DNA of 64,000 nt, taken from positions 62,001 to 126,000 of the forward strand of contig NZ_PGGO01000014.1 of NCBI RefSeq assembly GCF_003010955.1, read 5' to 3'. The notes below the pieces were generated by a model that had not been told where the DNA came from, did no database searches, and saw only the letters and a list, made by a program, of their open reading frames with translations. Below, piece after piece: positions 1 through 8,619 of this stretch (position 1 is its first letter; each line of letters starts with the position of its first letter). A program made the translations under genes and the position numbers. The DNA comes from Phyllobacterium brassicacearum. GTDB lineage: Bacteria; Pseudomonadota; Alphaproteobacteria; Rhizobiales; Rhizobiaceae.

Positions 1-144
1 CGTGGGTATCGAAACCCGACATAGGGGCGTCTTTCCACGCAGACAAGACAAGACGTGAAAGAAGGGGTGGTCAATTGCCCGCCTTTGCTCTAGAGCAGGG
101 GCAAAATGACAACCGCCAACCGGCAGCCCAATTCCGGAGTTTTC
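1..144. other. Window edge and upstream region of the PfkB kinase gene
   Basis: No gene is visible in this stretch. It holds the 5' flank of the kinase gene, including GGAG at 135-138 just before its start codon. Any upstream gene lies outside the window. Confidence 0.5.
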
Positions 145-1137
145 ATGTCCAGCTATGACGTGCTTTGCATCGGCAACGCCATTGTCGATATCATTGCCCG
201 AACCGATGACGATTTCATCGTCAAGAACGGCATCATCAAGAACGCAATGAACCTGATCGATGCCGATCGTGCAGAGTTCCTCTACGAGCGCATGGGCCCC
301 GCGATCGAAGCTTCAGGCGGAAGTGCCGGCAATACCGCGGCAGGTATAGCCAGCCTTGGTGGGCGTGCCGCATATTTCGGCAAGGTTGCCGACGATCAGC
401 TTGGTCATGTCTTCACCCATGATATCCGTTCACAGGGCGTTGCATTCGACACGCGCGTGCTGAATGCGCCGCCACCCACGGCTCGCTCGATGATCTTCGT
501 GACGCCAGATGGCGAACGCTCGATGAATACGTATCTCGGTGCCTGCATCGAGCTTGGACCCGAAGACGTCGAAAGCTCCAAGGTTTCTGAAGCCAAGGTG
601 ACCTATTTCGAAGGCTACCTCTGGGATCCGCCGCGGGCCAAGGAAGCGATCCGCCTCTCGGCGAAGATTGCCCATGAGCACAAGCGCGAAGTGTCGATGA
701 CCTTGTCCGATCCGTTCTGCGTTGATCGCTACCGGGAAGAATTCCTTGATCTGATGCGCTCCGGCACAGTCGATATCGTCTTTGCCAATGAAGCTGAACT
801 GAAATCGCTCTACCAGACGCACGATTTCGAAAAGGGCCTTGAGCTGATCCGCAAGGATTGCAAGCTTGCTGCTGTCACGCGTTCTGAAAAAGGCTCCGTC
901 GTCGTTTCTGGCGACGAAACCGTTGCGGTTCCGGCAATCGAGATCGCCGAACTTGTGGACACCACGGGCGCTGGCGACCTTTACGCCGCCGGGTTCCTGT
1001 TCGGGTATACGACTGGCCGCACCTTGAACGATTGCGCCCGCCTTGGCTCGCTGACAGCAGGCCTGGTTATACAGCAGATCGGCCCACGCCCGCAGCTCAA
1101 TTTGAAACTTGCCGCCGAGCAGGCAGGCTTACTCTGA
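145..1137 (+). CDS. PfkB-family carbohydrate/nucleoside kinase (adenosine kinase-like)
   Basis: Cytoplasmic ribokinase-family enzyme that transfers the gamma-phosphate of ATP to a sugar or nucleoside hydroxyl. The 330-residue protein carries the N-terminal glycine-rich PfkB signature (GGSAGNTAAGIASLGG, residues 58-73) and the C-terminal signature DTTGAGDLYAAGF starting at residue 272, with the catalytic Asp in GAGD. The start is placed at 145 because GGAG sits at 135-138; the in-frame ATG at 106 would add 13 residues unlike the family. The 3' end overlaps the convergent TRIC-family gene by 9 bp (1129-1137). Adenosine as substrate is an inference from labels usually given to close relatives; the sequence does not settle it. 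Confidence 0.85.
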   Translation: MSSYDVLCIGNAIVDIIARTDDDFIVKNGIIKNAMNLIDADRAEFLYERMGPAIEASGGSAGNTAAGIASLGGRAAYFGKVADDQLGHVFTHDIRSQGVAFDTRVLNAPPPTARSMIFVTPDGERSMNTYLGACIELGPEDVESSKVSEAKVTYFEGYLWDPPRAKEAIRLSAKIAHEHKREVSMTLSDPFCVDRYREEFLDLMRSGTVDIVFANEAELKSLYQTHDFEKGLELIRKDCKLAAVTRSEKGSVVVSGDETVAVPAIEIAELVDTTGAGDLYAAGFLFGYTTGRTLNDCARLGSLTAGLVIQQIGPRPQLNLKLAAEQAGLL

Positions 1138-1782
1138 CCGGATAAAGCCGTCGCGCTCAAGTTCCTCGGTCGTGCGGCCGGGCTTGTGATATGTCGGCAA
1201 TGCCCAGCCGAAATAGAGTGCGCCGCCGCGTACCGCAAAGGCAGTGAGGGCTGCGGCAAGGGCCGACAGCTCCAGCCCGGCGGAAAGGGCATGCAGGATG
1301 ATGTAGACGATCGATCCCGCAAGGGCGGCCGTTACATAGATTTCGCGCCGCATGAGCACCGATGGCTCGCCGGAAATGATGTCGCGCAATATTCCGCCGA
1401 AGGTCGCAGTCATGACGCCCGTGACGACGGCGATGCTTGAATCAAAACCCAAGGCCAGGCTCTTGGCTGCACCCATGACGCTATAGGCGGCGAGGCCGAC
1501 GGCATCGAGCCACAGCAATACGCGATAGCGCGATTCAACCAGGTTGGCGGAGAAATAGACGACGACTGCGGCGGCAGCGCAGACGAGCAGATAGTCGGGA
1601 TCCTTGACCCAGAACACCGGCACGCCGAGGATGAGATCGCGCAGCGTACCGCCGCCGATGCCGGTAACAGCCGCAAGAAAAATGAAGGCAATGATATCGA
1701 GCTGGCGACGCGAGGCTGCCAAGGCGCCCGTTGCAGCAAATACGAAAATACCGGCATAGTTGAACAGCTGGATCGTGGTCAT
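1129..1782 (-). CDS. TRIC/UPF0126 family membrane protein (cation channel-like, YadS type)
   Basis: Inner-membrane protein of 217 residues with about seven hydrophobic segments. It is built from two similar halves, each with a glycine-rich LRD motif: GIGGGTLRDLILG in the first half and TFGGILRDIISG in the second. This is the hallmark of the UPF0126 family, whose prokaryotic members form trimeric potassium-permeable TRIC-like channels. The start at 1782 follows a purine-rich AAGGGG; an upstream in-frame ATG at 1851 would give a non-hydrophobic extension of 23 residues. The gene converges on the PfkB kinase gene and overlaps its end. The physiological role in this organism is unknown. Confidence 0.85.
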   Translation of the reverse strand: MTTIQLFNYAGIFVFAATGALAASRRQLDIIAFIFLAAVTGIGGGTLRDLILGVPVFWVKDPDYLLVCAAAAVVVYFSANLVESRYRVLLWLDAVGLAAYSVMGAAKSLALGFDSSIAVVTGVMTATFGGILRDIISGEPSVLMRREIYVTAALAGSIVYIILHALSAGLELSALAAALTAFAVRGGALYFGWALPTYHKPGRTTEELERDGFIRSE

Positions 1783-1841
1783 CGGCAATTCCCCTTCGCC
1801 GTTATTCTCACCACGATAGTGCATGATCGTTGCAATTGAAA

Positions 1842-1873
1842 AGAGCCGCATTTCATGGATGAAACGCGGCTCT
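1842..1873 (-). terminator. Probable terminator of grpE
   Basis: Perfect 8-bp outer stem (AGAGCCGC 1842-1849 with GCGGCTCT 1866-1873), one mismatch, then an inner TTTCA/TGAAA stem. On the minus strand it is followed by TTTCAATT. It lies 23 bases past the grpE stop codon and ahead of the TRIC gene. Confidence 0.7.
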
Positions 1874-1895
1874 AATGGAAGACAATTCGTTGAGA

Positions 1896-2609
1896 TCAGG
1901 CGTCTTTTTCCGCCTGGGGATTGATCGGGCCCGGTTCTGGTTGGCTTTCGCCCGCCGCCTGCTTGGGGCCGCCCTTGGATACGCCGACAAGCGCCGGCCG
2001 CAACATGCGGTCGCCAATAACGAAGCCAGCCTGCGCTACCTGCAGGACGGTGTTATGCGGCACGTCCGCATTCGGAATTTCGAACATCGCCTGATGGAAG
2101 TTCGGATCGAACTTCTGGCCTTGTGGCTCGATCTTTTTGACGCCATGCCGTTCCATGGCCACCATCATGGCCCGCTCGGTCATCTCGACGCCGTCGACAA
2201 GGCTCTTCAACCCTGTATCGCCATTGGTCAGCGCTTCGGCGGGAATGGCTTCCAGTGCGCGCTTTAGATTGTCGGATACCGAAAGCATGTCGCGAGCGAA
2301 ATTGGCGACCGAATAGGCACGCGCATCGTGAACATCGCGCGCGGTGCGCTTGCGCAGGTTTTCCATGTCGGCAACTACCCTGAGCAATTGGTCCTTCAGG
2401 TCGCCGTTCTCGGCGCGCAACCTGTCGAGCTCGGCCCAATTTTGGGCGTTGGCCTCAACTTCGTCTTCCTGGGCGCTGGCATACTCTTCGGCCTTGCGCG
2501 ATTTCAGAAAATCATCGGCAGCGCGCTTCAGCGCATCGCGATCGCGCGGATTCTTCAGGTCGCGCTGGTCGAGATCGGGAGTGTCGTGATTTTTCTTTTC
2601 GTCAGCCAT
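1896..2609 (-). CDS. grpE: Nucleotide exchange factor GrpE
   Basis: Cytoplasmic co-chaperone that releases ADP from DnaK. The 237-residue protein has a charged, low-complexity N-terminus (about 1-75), a long alpha-helical dimerisation region with heptad character (about 76-130) and the C-terminal beta domain. The GrpE signature region is visible around [16 protein letters not shown] and [17 protein letters not shown]. The length is normal for an alphaproteobacterial GrpE. It lies 74 bases downstream of hrcA on the same strand, the usual arrangement in this order. A candidate heat-shock promoter lies in that gap, and a hairpin terminator follows the gene. Confidence 0.95.
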   Translation of the reverse strand: MADEKKNHDTPDLDQRDLKNPRDRDALKRAADDFLKSRKAEEYASAQEDEVEANAQNWAELDRLRAENGDLKDQLLRVVADMENLRKRTARDVHDARAYSVANFARDMLSVSDNLKRALEAIPAEALTNGDTGLKSLVDGVEMTERAMMVAMERHGVKKIEPQGQKFDPNFHQAMFEIPNADVPHNTVLQVAQAGFVIGDRMLRPALVGVSKGGPKQAAGESQPEPGPINPQAEKDA

Positions 2610-2645
2610 GTATCCTGTCCGTTCACTATTCGTAAGTTGCGCTGG

Positions 2646-2674
2646 ATATCGAGGTTTAGGCCATAAAAATCAAG
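2646..2674 (-). promoter_or_regulatory. Candidate RpoH-type heat-shock promoter for grpE
   Basis: On the minus strand CTTGAT (2669-2674) is followed after 16 bases by TCGATAT (2646-2652). The element resembles the sigma-32 pattern CTTGAA then CCCATNT, and its geometry matches the stronger candidate before hsp20 in this window. It would start transcription about 30 bases upstream of grpE. The -10 match is only partial. Confidence 0.35.
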
Positions 2675-2683
2675 TGCAAATGA

Positions 2684-3754
2684 CTATCTCAGAAGGCGCG
2701 ACACAAGTTGGGCCGTATAATCCACCATCGGTACGATGCGCGCATAGTTGAGCCGCGTCGGCCCGATGACGCCAAGCGCACCGATGACCCGCTGCTCCGT
2801 ATCCCGATAAGGTGCAATGACCAGCGAGGATCCGGACAGCGAAAACAGCTTGTTCTCGGAGCCAATGAAAATGCGCACACCGGGTCCCGCTTCAGCCAGA
2901 TCGAGCAATTGCAGCGTGCCCTCCTTGGTTTCGAGGTCGTCGAAGAGATGGCGCAGGCGTTCAAGATCGGCTTCGGCGCTGACCTGCTCGAGCAGATTGC
3001 CGCGCCCGCGGACGATCAGTCGCGCGGGCTGCCCGCCACCGGCTCCGCCCCAGATGGCGAGGCCCTGTTCGACCAGATGCTGCGACAAAGCGTCGAGTGC
3101 CTGTTGGGTTTCTTCCTTGAGCCGGGCGATTTCCTGCCGCGCTTCGGTGATGGTCCGTCCCTGAATATGTGCGTTGAGGAAATTCGATGCTTCGATGAGT
3201 TGAGATGGTGTGACGCCGACCGGAAGGTCTATCACCCGATTCTCAATGTCGCCGCTTTGGGTAACAAGCACCGCTAGTGCTTTGGTCGGTTCAAGCCGGA
3301 CGAATTCAATGTGCTTCAGTGCACCTTCGGCCTTGGCAGCAAGAACAAGACCGGCCCCACGCGACATGCCGGACAGGATCTGGCTTGCCTGCGTCAAAAC
3401 ACTCTCGGGTGAATGGGTTTCGTCGGCCGCGCGGACTTGCGCCTCGATCGTGTTGCGCTCTGCCGAGGACAGGTCACCAACCTCCATGAAGGCATCAACG
3501 AAGAAGCGCAGGCCAAGCTGCGTCGGTAAGCGCCCCGCAGAGATATGCGGAGCATAGACCAGCCCGAGATGTTCAAGATCGCTCATCACATTGCGGATGG
3601 TCGCAGGCGACAGCGATACGGGCAGGATGCGTGACAGGTTACGCGATCCCACCGGCTCGCCATCGCCGAGATAACTCTCGACAATGCGCCGGAAAATATC
3701 GCGCGACCGCTGGTCGAGCGACTGCAATGTTTCCGGAACCACGGCCCTGTTCAT
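2684..3754 (-). CDS. hrcA: Heat-inducible transcriptional repressor HrcA
   Basis: Repressor that binds CIRCE operators of groESL-type genes. The protein is 356 residues from the chosen start. It has an N-terminal winged helix ([20 protein letters not shown], then [19 protein letters not shown], where the recognition helix lies) and the conserved C-terminal region ending [20 protein letters not shown]. The start at 3754 gives the usual [10 protein letters not shown]-type N-terminus; the longer reading frame to 3868 adds 38 residues with no family resemblance. It is divergent from rph and upstream of grpE. I looked for the CIRCE sequence TTAGCACTC-N9-GAGTGCTAA near hrcA and grpE and did not see it. 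Confidence 0.95.
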   Translation of the reverse strand: MNRAVVPETLQSLDQRSRDIFRRIVESYLGDGEPVGSRNLSRILPVSLSPATIRNVMSDLEHLGLVYAPHISAGRLPTQLGLRFFVDAFMEVGDLSSAERNTIEAQVRAADETHSPESVLTQASQILSGMSRGAGLVLAAKAEGALKHIEFVRLEPTKALAVLVTQSGDIENRVIDLPVGVTPSQLIEASNFLNAHIQGRTITEARQEIARLKEETQQALDALSQHLVEQGLAIWGGAGGGQPARLIVRGRGNLLEQVSAEADLERLRHLFDDLETKEGTLQLLDLAEAGPGVRIFIGSENKLFSLSGSSLVIAPYRDTEQRVIGALGVIGPTRLNYARIVPMVDYTAQLVSRLLR

Positions 3755-3880
3755 CGTACCTCGTACTTCTGTTCGCAATGGACCTGATATAAGCATTGTC
3801 TGGCCAATCATCAAAGCCTTTGCTTCGCATGCCCTTTGCTCTAAAAGGCCGGACAACGTATTTTTCAAAGAGGTATTTCA

Positions 3881-4597
3881 ATGCGTCCTTCCAAACGAGC
3901 CCCCGACGAGATGCGTGCCATTTCCTTTGAGCGCGGCGTTTCCAAACATGCCGAGGGCTCGTGCCTGGTCAAATTCGGCGATACCCACGTTTTGTGCACC
4001 GCCAGCCTTGAGGAAAAGGTGCCAGGCTGGATGCGCAACACCGGTAAAGGGTGGGTCACCGCAGAATATGGCATGCTGCCGCGTTCGACCGGCGATCGAA
4101 TGCGCCGCGAAGCTTCCTCGGGTAAGCAGGGCGGGCGAACGCTGGAAATCCAGCGGCTGATCGCCCGCTCGCTGCGTGCGGTCGTCGATCTGCAGGCGCT
4201 AGGCGAAGTGCAGATCACCGTTGACTGCGATGTCATCCAGGCCGATGGCGGCACACGCACGGCGGCGATCACCGGCGGTTGGGTTGCGTTACACGAATGC
4301 CTGAGCTGGATGGAAGCGCGGCAGATGGTCAAGGTCGATAAGGTTCTGAAGGATCATGTTGCCGCGATCTCCTGCGGAATTTCCGATGGTTCTCCGGTTA
4401 TCGACCTCGACTATCAGGAGGACTCGACGGCTCAGACTGACGCCAATTTCGTCATGACTGGCAAGGGTGGTATCGTTGAGGTGCAGGGAACTGCGGAAGG
4501 CGAACCCTTCTCAGAGGACGAGCTGCTTTCATTGATGAGCCTTGCGCGCAACGGCATCAACCGCCTGGTGTCCTTGCAGAAAATGGCGATCAGCTAG
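3881..4597 (+). CDS. rph: Ribonuclease PH
   Basis: Phosphorolytic 3'-5' exoribonuclease that trims the 3' end of tRNA precursors. The 238 residues match full-length RNase PH. Visible landmarks are [30 protein letters not shown], the basic [19 protein letters not shown] segment and the C-terminal [17 protein letters not shown] lies a few bases before the ATG. It heads a plus-strand run rph, VOC, rdgB, hemW, rsmI with gaps of 12 bases or less or ATGA overlaps, so these genes are probably co-transcribed. It is divergent from hrcA across 126 bases. Confidence 0.96.
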   Translation: MRPSKRAPDEMRAISFERGVSKHAEGSCLVKFGDTHVLCTASLEEKVPGWMRNTGKGWVTAEYGMLPRSTGDRMRREASSGKQGGRTLEIQRLIARSLRAVVDLQALGEVQITVDCDVIQADGGTRTAAITGGWVALHECLSWMEARQMVKVDKVLKDHVAAISCGISDGSPVIDLDYQEDSTAQTDANFVMTGKGGIVEVQGTAEGEPFSEDELLSLMSLARNGINRLVSLQKMAIS

Positions 4598-4606
4598 AGA
4601 TCGAAC

Positions 4607-5014
4607 ATGCAGCCATCGGGAATTTTGGAAACAGCGCTCTATGTAACCGATCTGGTGGCGGCAAAGGACTTCTACGCCGGAATTCTTGGGCTCGAGATCA
4701 TTCTCGAGACGCCAAAGCGTTCGATCTTCTTCCGCTGTGGTTCCGGTGTGCTTATCCTGTTTGATCCCGTCTTGATCAACGAACGTCCGGCCGGCAGCCT
4801 TCCAATACCCTCGCACGGTGCGACTGGTCCGGGTCACGTATGTTTTCGCGCGACGCGGGATGAAATTGCGGAGTGGAAATCCCATCTGCAGGCGCATGGT
4901 ATTGCCATCGAGAGCGAATTCGATTGGCCGAATGGCGCACACTCACTGTATTTCCGCGATCCCTCGGGAAACTCGATTGAATTCGCGGAACCAGAACTAT
5001 GGAATCTGAAATGA
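4607..5014 (+). CDS. VOC (glyoxalase/bleomycin-resistance fold) family protein
   Basis: Small metalloenzyme-fold protein of 135 residues with paired beta-alpha-beta-beta-beta modules. It starts with [20 protein letters not shown], a typical VOC first strand and helix, has GPGHVCFRA in the middle with a candidate metal-binding His, and ends with [18 protein letters not shown], the usual second-module ending with the metal-ligand Glu. Members include glyoxalases, dioxygenases and resistance proteins, so the reaction cannot be assigned. It sits between rph and rdgB, and its stop overlaps the rdgB start (ATGA at 5011-5014). Confidence 0.85.
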   Translation: MQPSGILETALYVTDLVAAKDFYAGILGLEIILETPKRSIFFRCGSGVLILFDPVLINERPAGSLPIPSHGATGPGHVCFRATRDEIAEWKSHLQAHGIAIESEFDWPNGAHSLYFRDPSGNSIEFAEPELWNLK

Positions 5015-5658
5015 GAACACTCGAAAAGGGCAAACTGCTCGTCGCCAGCCACAACCAGGGCAAGATCAAGGAAATGATCGATCTGCTCGGACCGTTTGGC
5101 TTCGAAGTCGTGTCGGCGGGCGACCTTGGCCTGCCTGAACCCGACGAGACGGGCATGACCTTTGAGCAAAACGCCTATATCAAGGCCTTCGCAGCGGCCA
5201 AGGCGACGGGTCTCGTCGCGCTCTCTGATGATTCTGGGCTATGCGTCGATGCGCTGGGTGGCGATCCGGGTGTCTACACCGCCAATTGGGCGGAGCTGCC
5301 CGGCGGGAAGCGCGATTTTGCTTTCGGCATGCAGAAGGTGGAGAAAGCGCTGCAGGACAAGGGCGCGATCAGACCGAAAGACCGCAGCGGCCGTTTCGTT
5401 TCCGTTATCTGTCTCGCCTGGCCGGACGGCGAAGCCAATTATTATCGCGGCGAAGTAGAAGGCGAGATCGTCTGGCCGCCGCGCGGTACAGCCGGTTTCG
5501 GCTATGATCCTGTGTTCAAGCCGGAGGGCTACGATGCGACCTTCGGTGAGATGACCGCAGAACAGAAGCATGGCTGGAAGCCGGGCGACACAGACGCGCT
5601 GTCGCACCGCGCCCGCGCATTCCAGCACTTTGCCAGAGATTGCCTGGACGCCGGATGA
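5011..5658 (+). CDS. rdgB: RdgB/HAM1 non-canonical purine NTP pyrophosphatase
   Basis: House-cleaning enzyme that hydrolyses ITP, dITP and XTP to the monophosphates and so keeps inosine and xanthosine out of DNA and RNA. The protein is 215 residues from the start at 5011. It shows the nucleotide-binding [12 protein letters not shown] near the N-terminus, [20 protein letters not shown] with the catalytic Asp region, GFGYDPVF and the C-terminal SHRARAF. The start at 5011 is chosen because it overlaps the preceding stop as ATGA; an ATG at 4999 is also in frame. The hemW start overlaps its stop in the same way. Confidence 0.95.
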   Translation: MRTLEKGKLLVASHNQGKIKEMIDLLGPFGFEVVSAGDLGLPEPDETGMTFEQNAYIKAFAAAKATGLVALSDDSGLCVDALGGDPGVYTANWAELPGGKRDFAFGMQKVEKALQDKGAIRPKDRSGRFVSVICLAWPDGEANYYRGEVEGEIVWPPRGTAGFGYDPVFKPEGYDATFGEMTAEQKHGWKPGDTDALSHRARAFQHFARDCLDAG

Positions 5659-6818
5659 TCCACCCCGACCAAGGCGAATCCGGCTTCGGCGTATACGTCC
5701 ACTGGCCCTTCTGCATGGCCAAATGCCCTTACTGCGACTTCAATTCGCATGTCCGGCACGAACAGGTCGACCAACCGCGCTTTGCCGCCGCCTTTGCGCG
5801 AGAAATGGCCACGATGCGCGAGCGTAGCGGCCAGCGCACGGTTTCCAGCATCTTTCTCGGCGGTGGTACCCCGTCGTTGATGCAACCGGAGACCGTTGCG
5901 TCGGTTCTCAATGAAATTGCCCGCAACTGGCATGTACCAGACAATATCGAGATTACGCTGGAGGCCAATCCAACCAGCGTCGAGGCGGACCGGTTTCGCG
6001 GCTATCGCGCGGCTGGTGTCAATCGTGTCTCGCTTGGGGTGCAGGCGCTCAACGATGCGGATCTGCGCAGGCTTGGCCGCATGCACAATGTCAACGAAGC
6101 GTTGGCTGCGATCAAACTGGCCCGCGAAATATTCCCGCGGCTGTCATTCGATCTGATCTATGCGCGTCCGGACCAGACCATCGAAGCTTGGCGTGAAGAA
6201 CTTGCTCGCGCGATATCCTATGCTGCCGACCATCTGTCGCTCTATCAGCTGACCATCGAGGAAGGCACGCCCTTTTACAATCTCTGGAAAGCGGGCAAGC
6301 TCGTGACGCCAGACGGCGACCATGCGGCAGCGCTCTACTCGGAAACCCAGGATGTGACGGAACAGCACGGTTTGCCAGCCTATGAGATATCCAATCATGC
6401 TGTGCCCGGTGCGGAGTCGCAGCACAATCTGGTTTATTGGCGCTACGGCGAATATGTCGGCGTCGGCCCGGGAGCGCATGGGCGCTTCATCGAAAAGGGC
6501 ACACGAGCAGTGACGATCACCGAACGCCATCCCGAAACCTGGGTGCAAAGGGTCGAGGCAGGGGGGCACGGTGTCGTCGAGGAAGAGGTCCTGACTCACG
6601 AACAGGAAGGTGATGAATTCCTGCTCATGGGCCTGCGACTCTTCGAGGGCATCGACCTTGCCCGCTATGAGCGTTTGACCGGGCACAGCGTCAAGGAAAA
6701 GCGCGTGATCTCGTTGGCCGAACAGGGCCTTATCGAATATATCGGCAACAGCCGCATCCGCACGACACCCGAGGGCGCGATCGTGCTCAATGCTGTAATT
6801 GCTGATCTCGCGGCCTGA
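5655..6818 (+). CDS. hemW: Radical SAM heme chaperone HemW
   Basis: Radical SAM protein of 387 residues, formerly annotated as oxygen-independent coproporphyrinogen oxidase. HemW binds heme and delivers it to respiratory enzymes; it does not oxidise coproporphyrinogen. The cluster motif CMAKCPYC (C-x3-C-x2-C) follows the N-terminal YVHWPF strand. GGGTPSLM and LEANPTSVE are further radical SAM landmarks, and the C-terminal HemN-type domain follows. The start at 5655 overlaps the rdgB stop (ATGA). HemW and true HemN are similar, so the call rests on the short N-terminus and on the rdgB-hemW neighbourhood. Confidence 0.9.
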   Translation: MIHPDQGESGFGVYVHWPFCMAKCPYCDFNSHVRHEQVDQPRFAAAFAREMATMRERSGQRTVSSIFLGGGTPSLMQPETVASVLNEIARNWHVPDNIEITLEANPTSVEADRFRGYRAAGVNRVSLGVQALNDADLRRLGRMHNVNEALAAIKLAREIFPRLSFDLIYARPDQTIEAWREELARAISYAADHLSLYQLTIEEGTPFYNLWKAGKLVTPDGDHAAALYSETQDVTEQHGLPAYEISNHAVPGAESQHNLVYWRYGEYVGVGPGAHGRFIEKGTRAVTITERHPETWVQRVEAGGHGVVEEEVLTHEQEGDEFLLMGLRLFEGIDLARYERLTGHSVKEKRVISLAEQGLIEYIGNSRIRTTPEGAIVLNAVIADLAA

Positions 6819-6830
6819 AGGGGATCGAGC

Positions 6831-7730
6831 GTGTCTGACGGCGAAGCCAGAGAACGAGACTATCAAATCGGTAGCGCTTCATTCCGGGCGCGCCCGCTCG
6901 AGCCAGCGCTCTATATCGTGGCGACGCCTATCGGCAATCTTGGCGACATGACGATACGCGGTATCGAGACCCTGGCGGCCGCGGACGTCATCGCCTGCGA
7001 GGATACGCGGGTCAGCCGTGTCCTGCTCGACCGCTATGGTATTTCGCGCCGCCCCTATGCCTATCATGAACATAATGCAGACCAGGCGGGCCCAAAGCTG
7101 ATTGAAGCGCTGCTCGCAGGCAAGAGTGTCGCCTTGGTCTCCGACGCGGGCACGCCGCTGGTTTCGGACCCGGGCGGACGCCTGGTCCCGGAAGCCAAAG
7201 CCGCGGGTATCAGGGTTGTGCCGATTCCGGGTGCATCGTCTGTCCTTGCAGCGCTGACCGCTTCGGGATTGTTCAAGGATAGTTTTTATTTTGCCGGCTT
7301 TCTATCATCGAAGCAGGGTCAACGACGTACGAAACTGGAGTCGCTGAAAGCGCTCGACACGGCACTGGTTTTTTTCGAATCGCCCAACCGGGCTGTAGCA
7401 ACACTGGCCGATATGGTCGACGTCTTCGGACCCGAGCGCGAGGCTTCGTTATGCCGCGAACTGACCAAAACCTACGAGACCGTGGTTACCTTGCCACTCA
7501 AGGATCTTGCGAGCGAATTCGATGGCGAAGACCGGATCCGCGGTGAGGTTGTGCTAGTGATCGGGCCGCCCCTGGTGGACGAGAACGTGCCGCGCTCGGA
7601 TGACGATATCGATACCCTTTTGCGGGCGCTCGTTCTTGAGATGCCGCCGGCGAAGGCAGCGGGGGAGGCGGCGCGCATGACCGGGCGACCGAAAGGCGAA
7701 CTCTATCAACGGCTCTTGGCGATGAAATGA
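6831..7730 (+). CDS. rsmI: 16S rRNA (cytidine-1402-2'-O)-methyltransferase RsmI
   Basis: SAM-dependent tetrapyrrole-methylase-fold enzyme that 2'-O-methylates C1402 in the ribosomal P site of 16S rRNA. The 299 residues include IVATPIGNLGDMTIRGIETL, ACEDTRVSRVLLDRYGI, the YHEHN motif and VSDAGTPLVSDPG, all diagnostic. The start is a GTG at 6831 with AAGGGG upstream; the protein has about 25 extra residues before the conserved core. It closes the rph-rsmI run. Relatives often have yraN directly after rsmI, but here the overlapping ATG (7727) meets a stop after 15 codons. Confidence 0.95.
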   Translation: MSDGEARERDYQIGSASFRARPLEPALYIVATPIGNLGDMTIRGIETLAAADVIACEDTRVSRVLLDRYGISRRPYAYHEHNADQAGPKLIEALLAGKSVALVSDAGTPLVSDPGGRLVPEAKAAGIRVVPIPGASSVLAALTASGLFKDSFYFAGFLSSKQGQRRTKLESLKALDTALVFFESPNRAVATLADMVDVFGPEREASLCRELTKTYETVVTLPLKDLASEFDGEDRIRGEVVLVIGPPLVDENVPRSDDDIDTLLRALVLEMPPAKAAGEAARMTGRPKGELYQRLLAMK

Positions 7731-7841
7731 GCGCGGCGGGCAAACGGCAAAAGGGCCAATCTCAACGGTTATGACGCATATTGCCTGGCGGTTCGATACC
7801 GGCTCATGCCCGGGGTCTGGTAAACGCCGCAACGAATATTG

Positions 7842-7865
7842 CCCTCCTGACTCCGCGCAGGAGGG
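7842..7865. terminator. Hairpin between rsmI and the convergent VOC gene
   Basis: Perfect 8-bp stem (CCCTCCTG 7842-7849, CAGGAGGG 7858-7865) with an 8-base loop. It lies between convergent genes and could serve both. The following TCGTTTCCTC is only mildly T-rich, so intrinsic termination is plausible but not certain. Confidence 0.5.
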
Positions 7866-7877
7866 TCGTTTCCTCTG

Positions 7878-8273
7878 TTACTCTGCAGGCATGTCCATAT
7901 GCATGACTTCCCAGACGTGCCCATCTAGATCCTGGAAACTGCAGCCATACATGAATCCCATATCCATGATCGGCTTCCACGCCTTGCCGCCGGAAGCAAG
8001 TGCCTTGGCGAGAGTGTCATCGACCTCGTCACGACTGCCGGCCGATAAAGCAATAAGCACTTCCTGTGCCCTGGTAGCGTCGCTGATATCGTTGTTGATA
8101 AATTCCTTGAAGCGCTCCTCAACGAGCAGCATCGCATAGATGTTCTCCTCTATGATCATGCAAGCGGTTTTGTCGTCGGAGAAATCCGGATTGAAACTGA
8201 ATCCGAGGGCGGAAAAAAATCCTTTGGACGCTTCCAGATTCTTGACCGGAAGATTTACAAAGATCATGCGCAT
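7878..8273 (-). CDS. VOC family protein (lactoylglutathione lyase-like)
   Basis: A 131-residue single-domain member of the vicinal oxygen chelate superfamily. The first module begins MIFVNLPVKNLEASKGFFSALGF and the second module ends FQDLDGHVWEVMHMDM with the conserved Glu. The family is broad and the sequence does not identify a substrate. It is not closely similar to the VOC protein at 4607-5014. It is transcribed away from cysG, and the 346 bases between them hold the promoters of both. Confidence 0.85.
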   Translation of the reverse strand: MRMIFVNLPVKNLEASKGFFSALGFSFNPDFSDDKTACMIIEENIYAMLLVEERFKEFINNDISDATRAQEVLIALSAGSRDEVDDTLAKALASGGKAWKPIMDMGFMYGCSFQDLDGHVWEVMHMDMPAE

Positions 8274-8619
8274 TCAATGGTTCTCCTCTCGATGTGACGA
8301 TGCTGTCTATACAGGAACGATCTTGGCTTCGCGACGGTCCATTGGGTCAAAGCGAGAAATCTCTTGCATTTCCTCATTAACACTATAAAGGTAGTCGTGT
8401 ATTGATTTGGTCGTTCAAACGTGGCTGACCTTGCATGTCTCGCTTTGCGTTGAGGCGGACCGCAGACGTGCATCTCTTTCTGCACTTAGAAAGAGAATCC
8501 GCTTGCCCCCGTTAATTCAGAAATTCCATGCTCCTGCTCAGAGTTCGGCGCACTTCTGTTCCTTATAAACACGTGCCGTATCATGGATAATCCCGTTGAA
8601 CCTCGGGATGACCTCATTC
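8274..8619. promoter_or_regulatory. Divergent promoter region between VOC gene and cysG operon
   Basis: No coding sequence is supported in these 346 bases. The clearest structure is a perfect 9-bp hairpin at 8473-8496 (TCTCTTTCT, loop GCACTT, AGAAAGAGA) without a T-run, so more likely an operator or leader structure than a terminator. A sulfur-responsive regulator would be expected to act here; I recognise no known operator. Confidence 0.35.

Noticed and set aside
2684-3880. CIRCE operator near hrcA
   Set aside because: I looked for TTAGCACTC and GAGTGCTAA in the promoter regions and found neither.
7745-7815. Frame reading NGYDAYCLAVRYRLMPG as a yraN remnant
   Set aside because: The resemblance to the YraN GYRIL-RR segment is too weak and the GEID catalytic motif is absent; I mention the missing gene but do not call a pseudogene.
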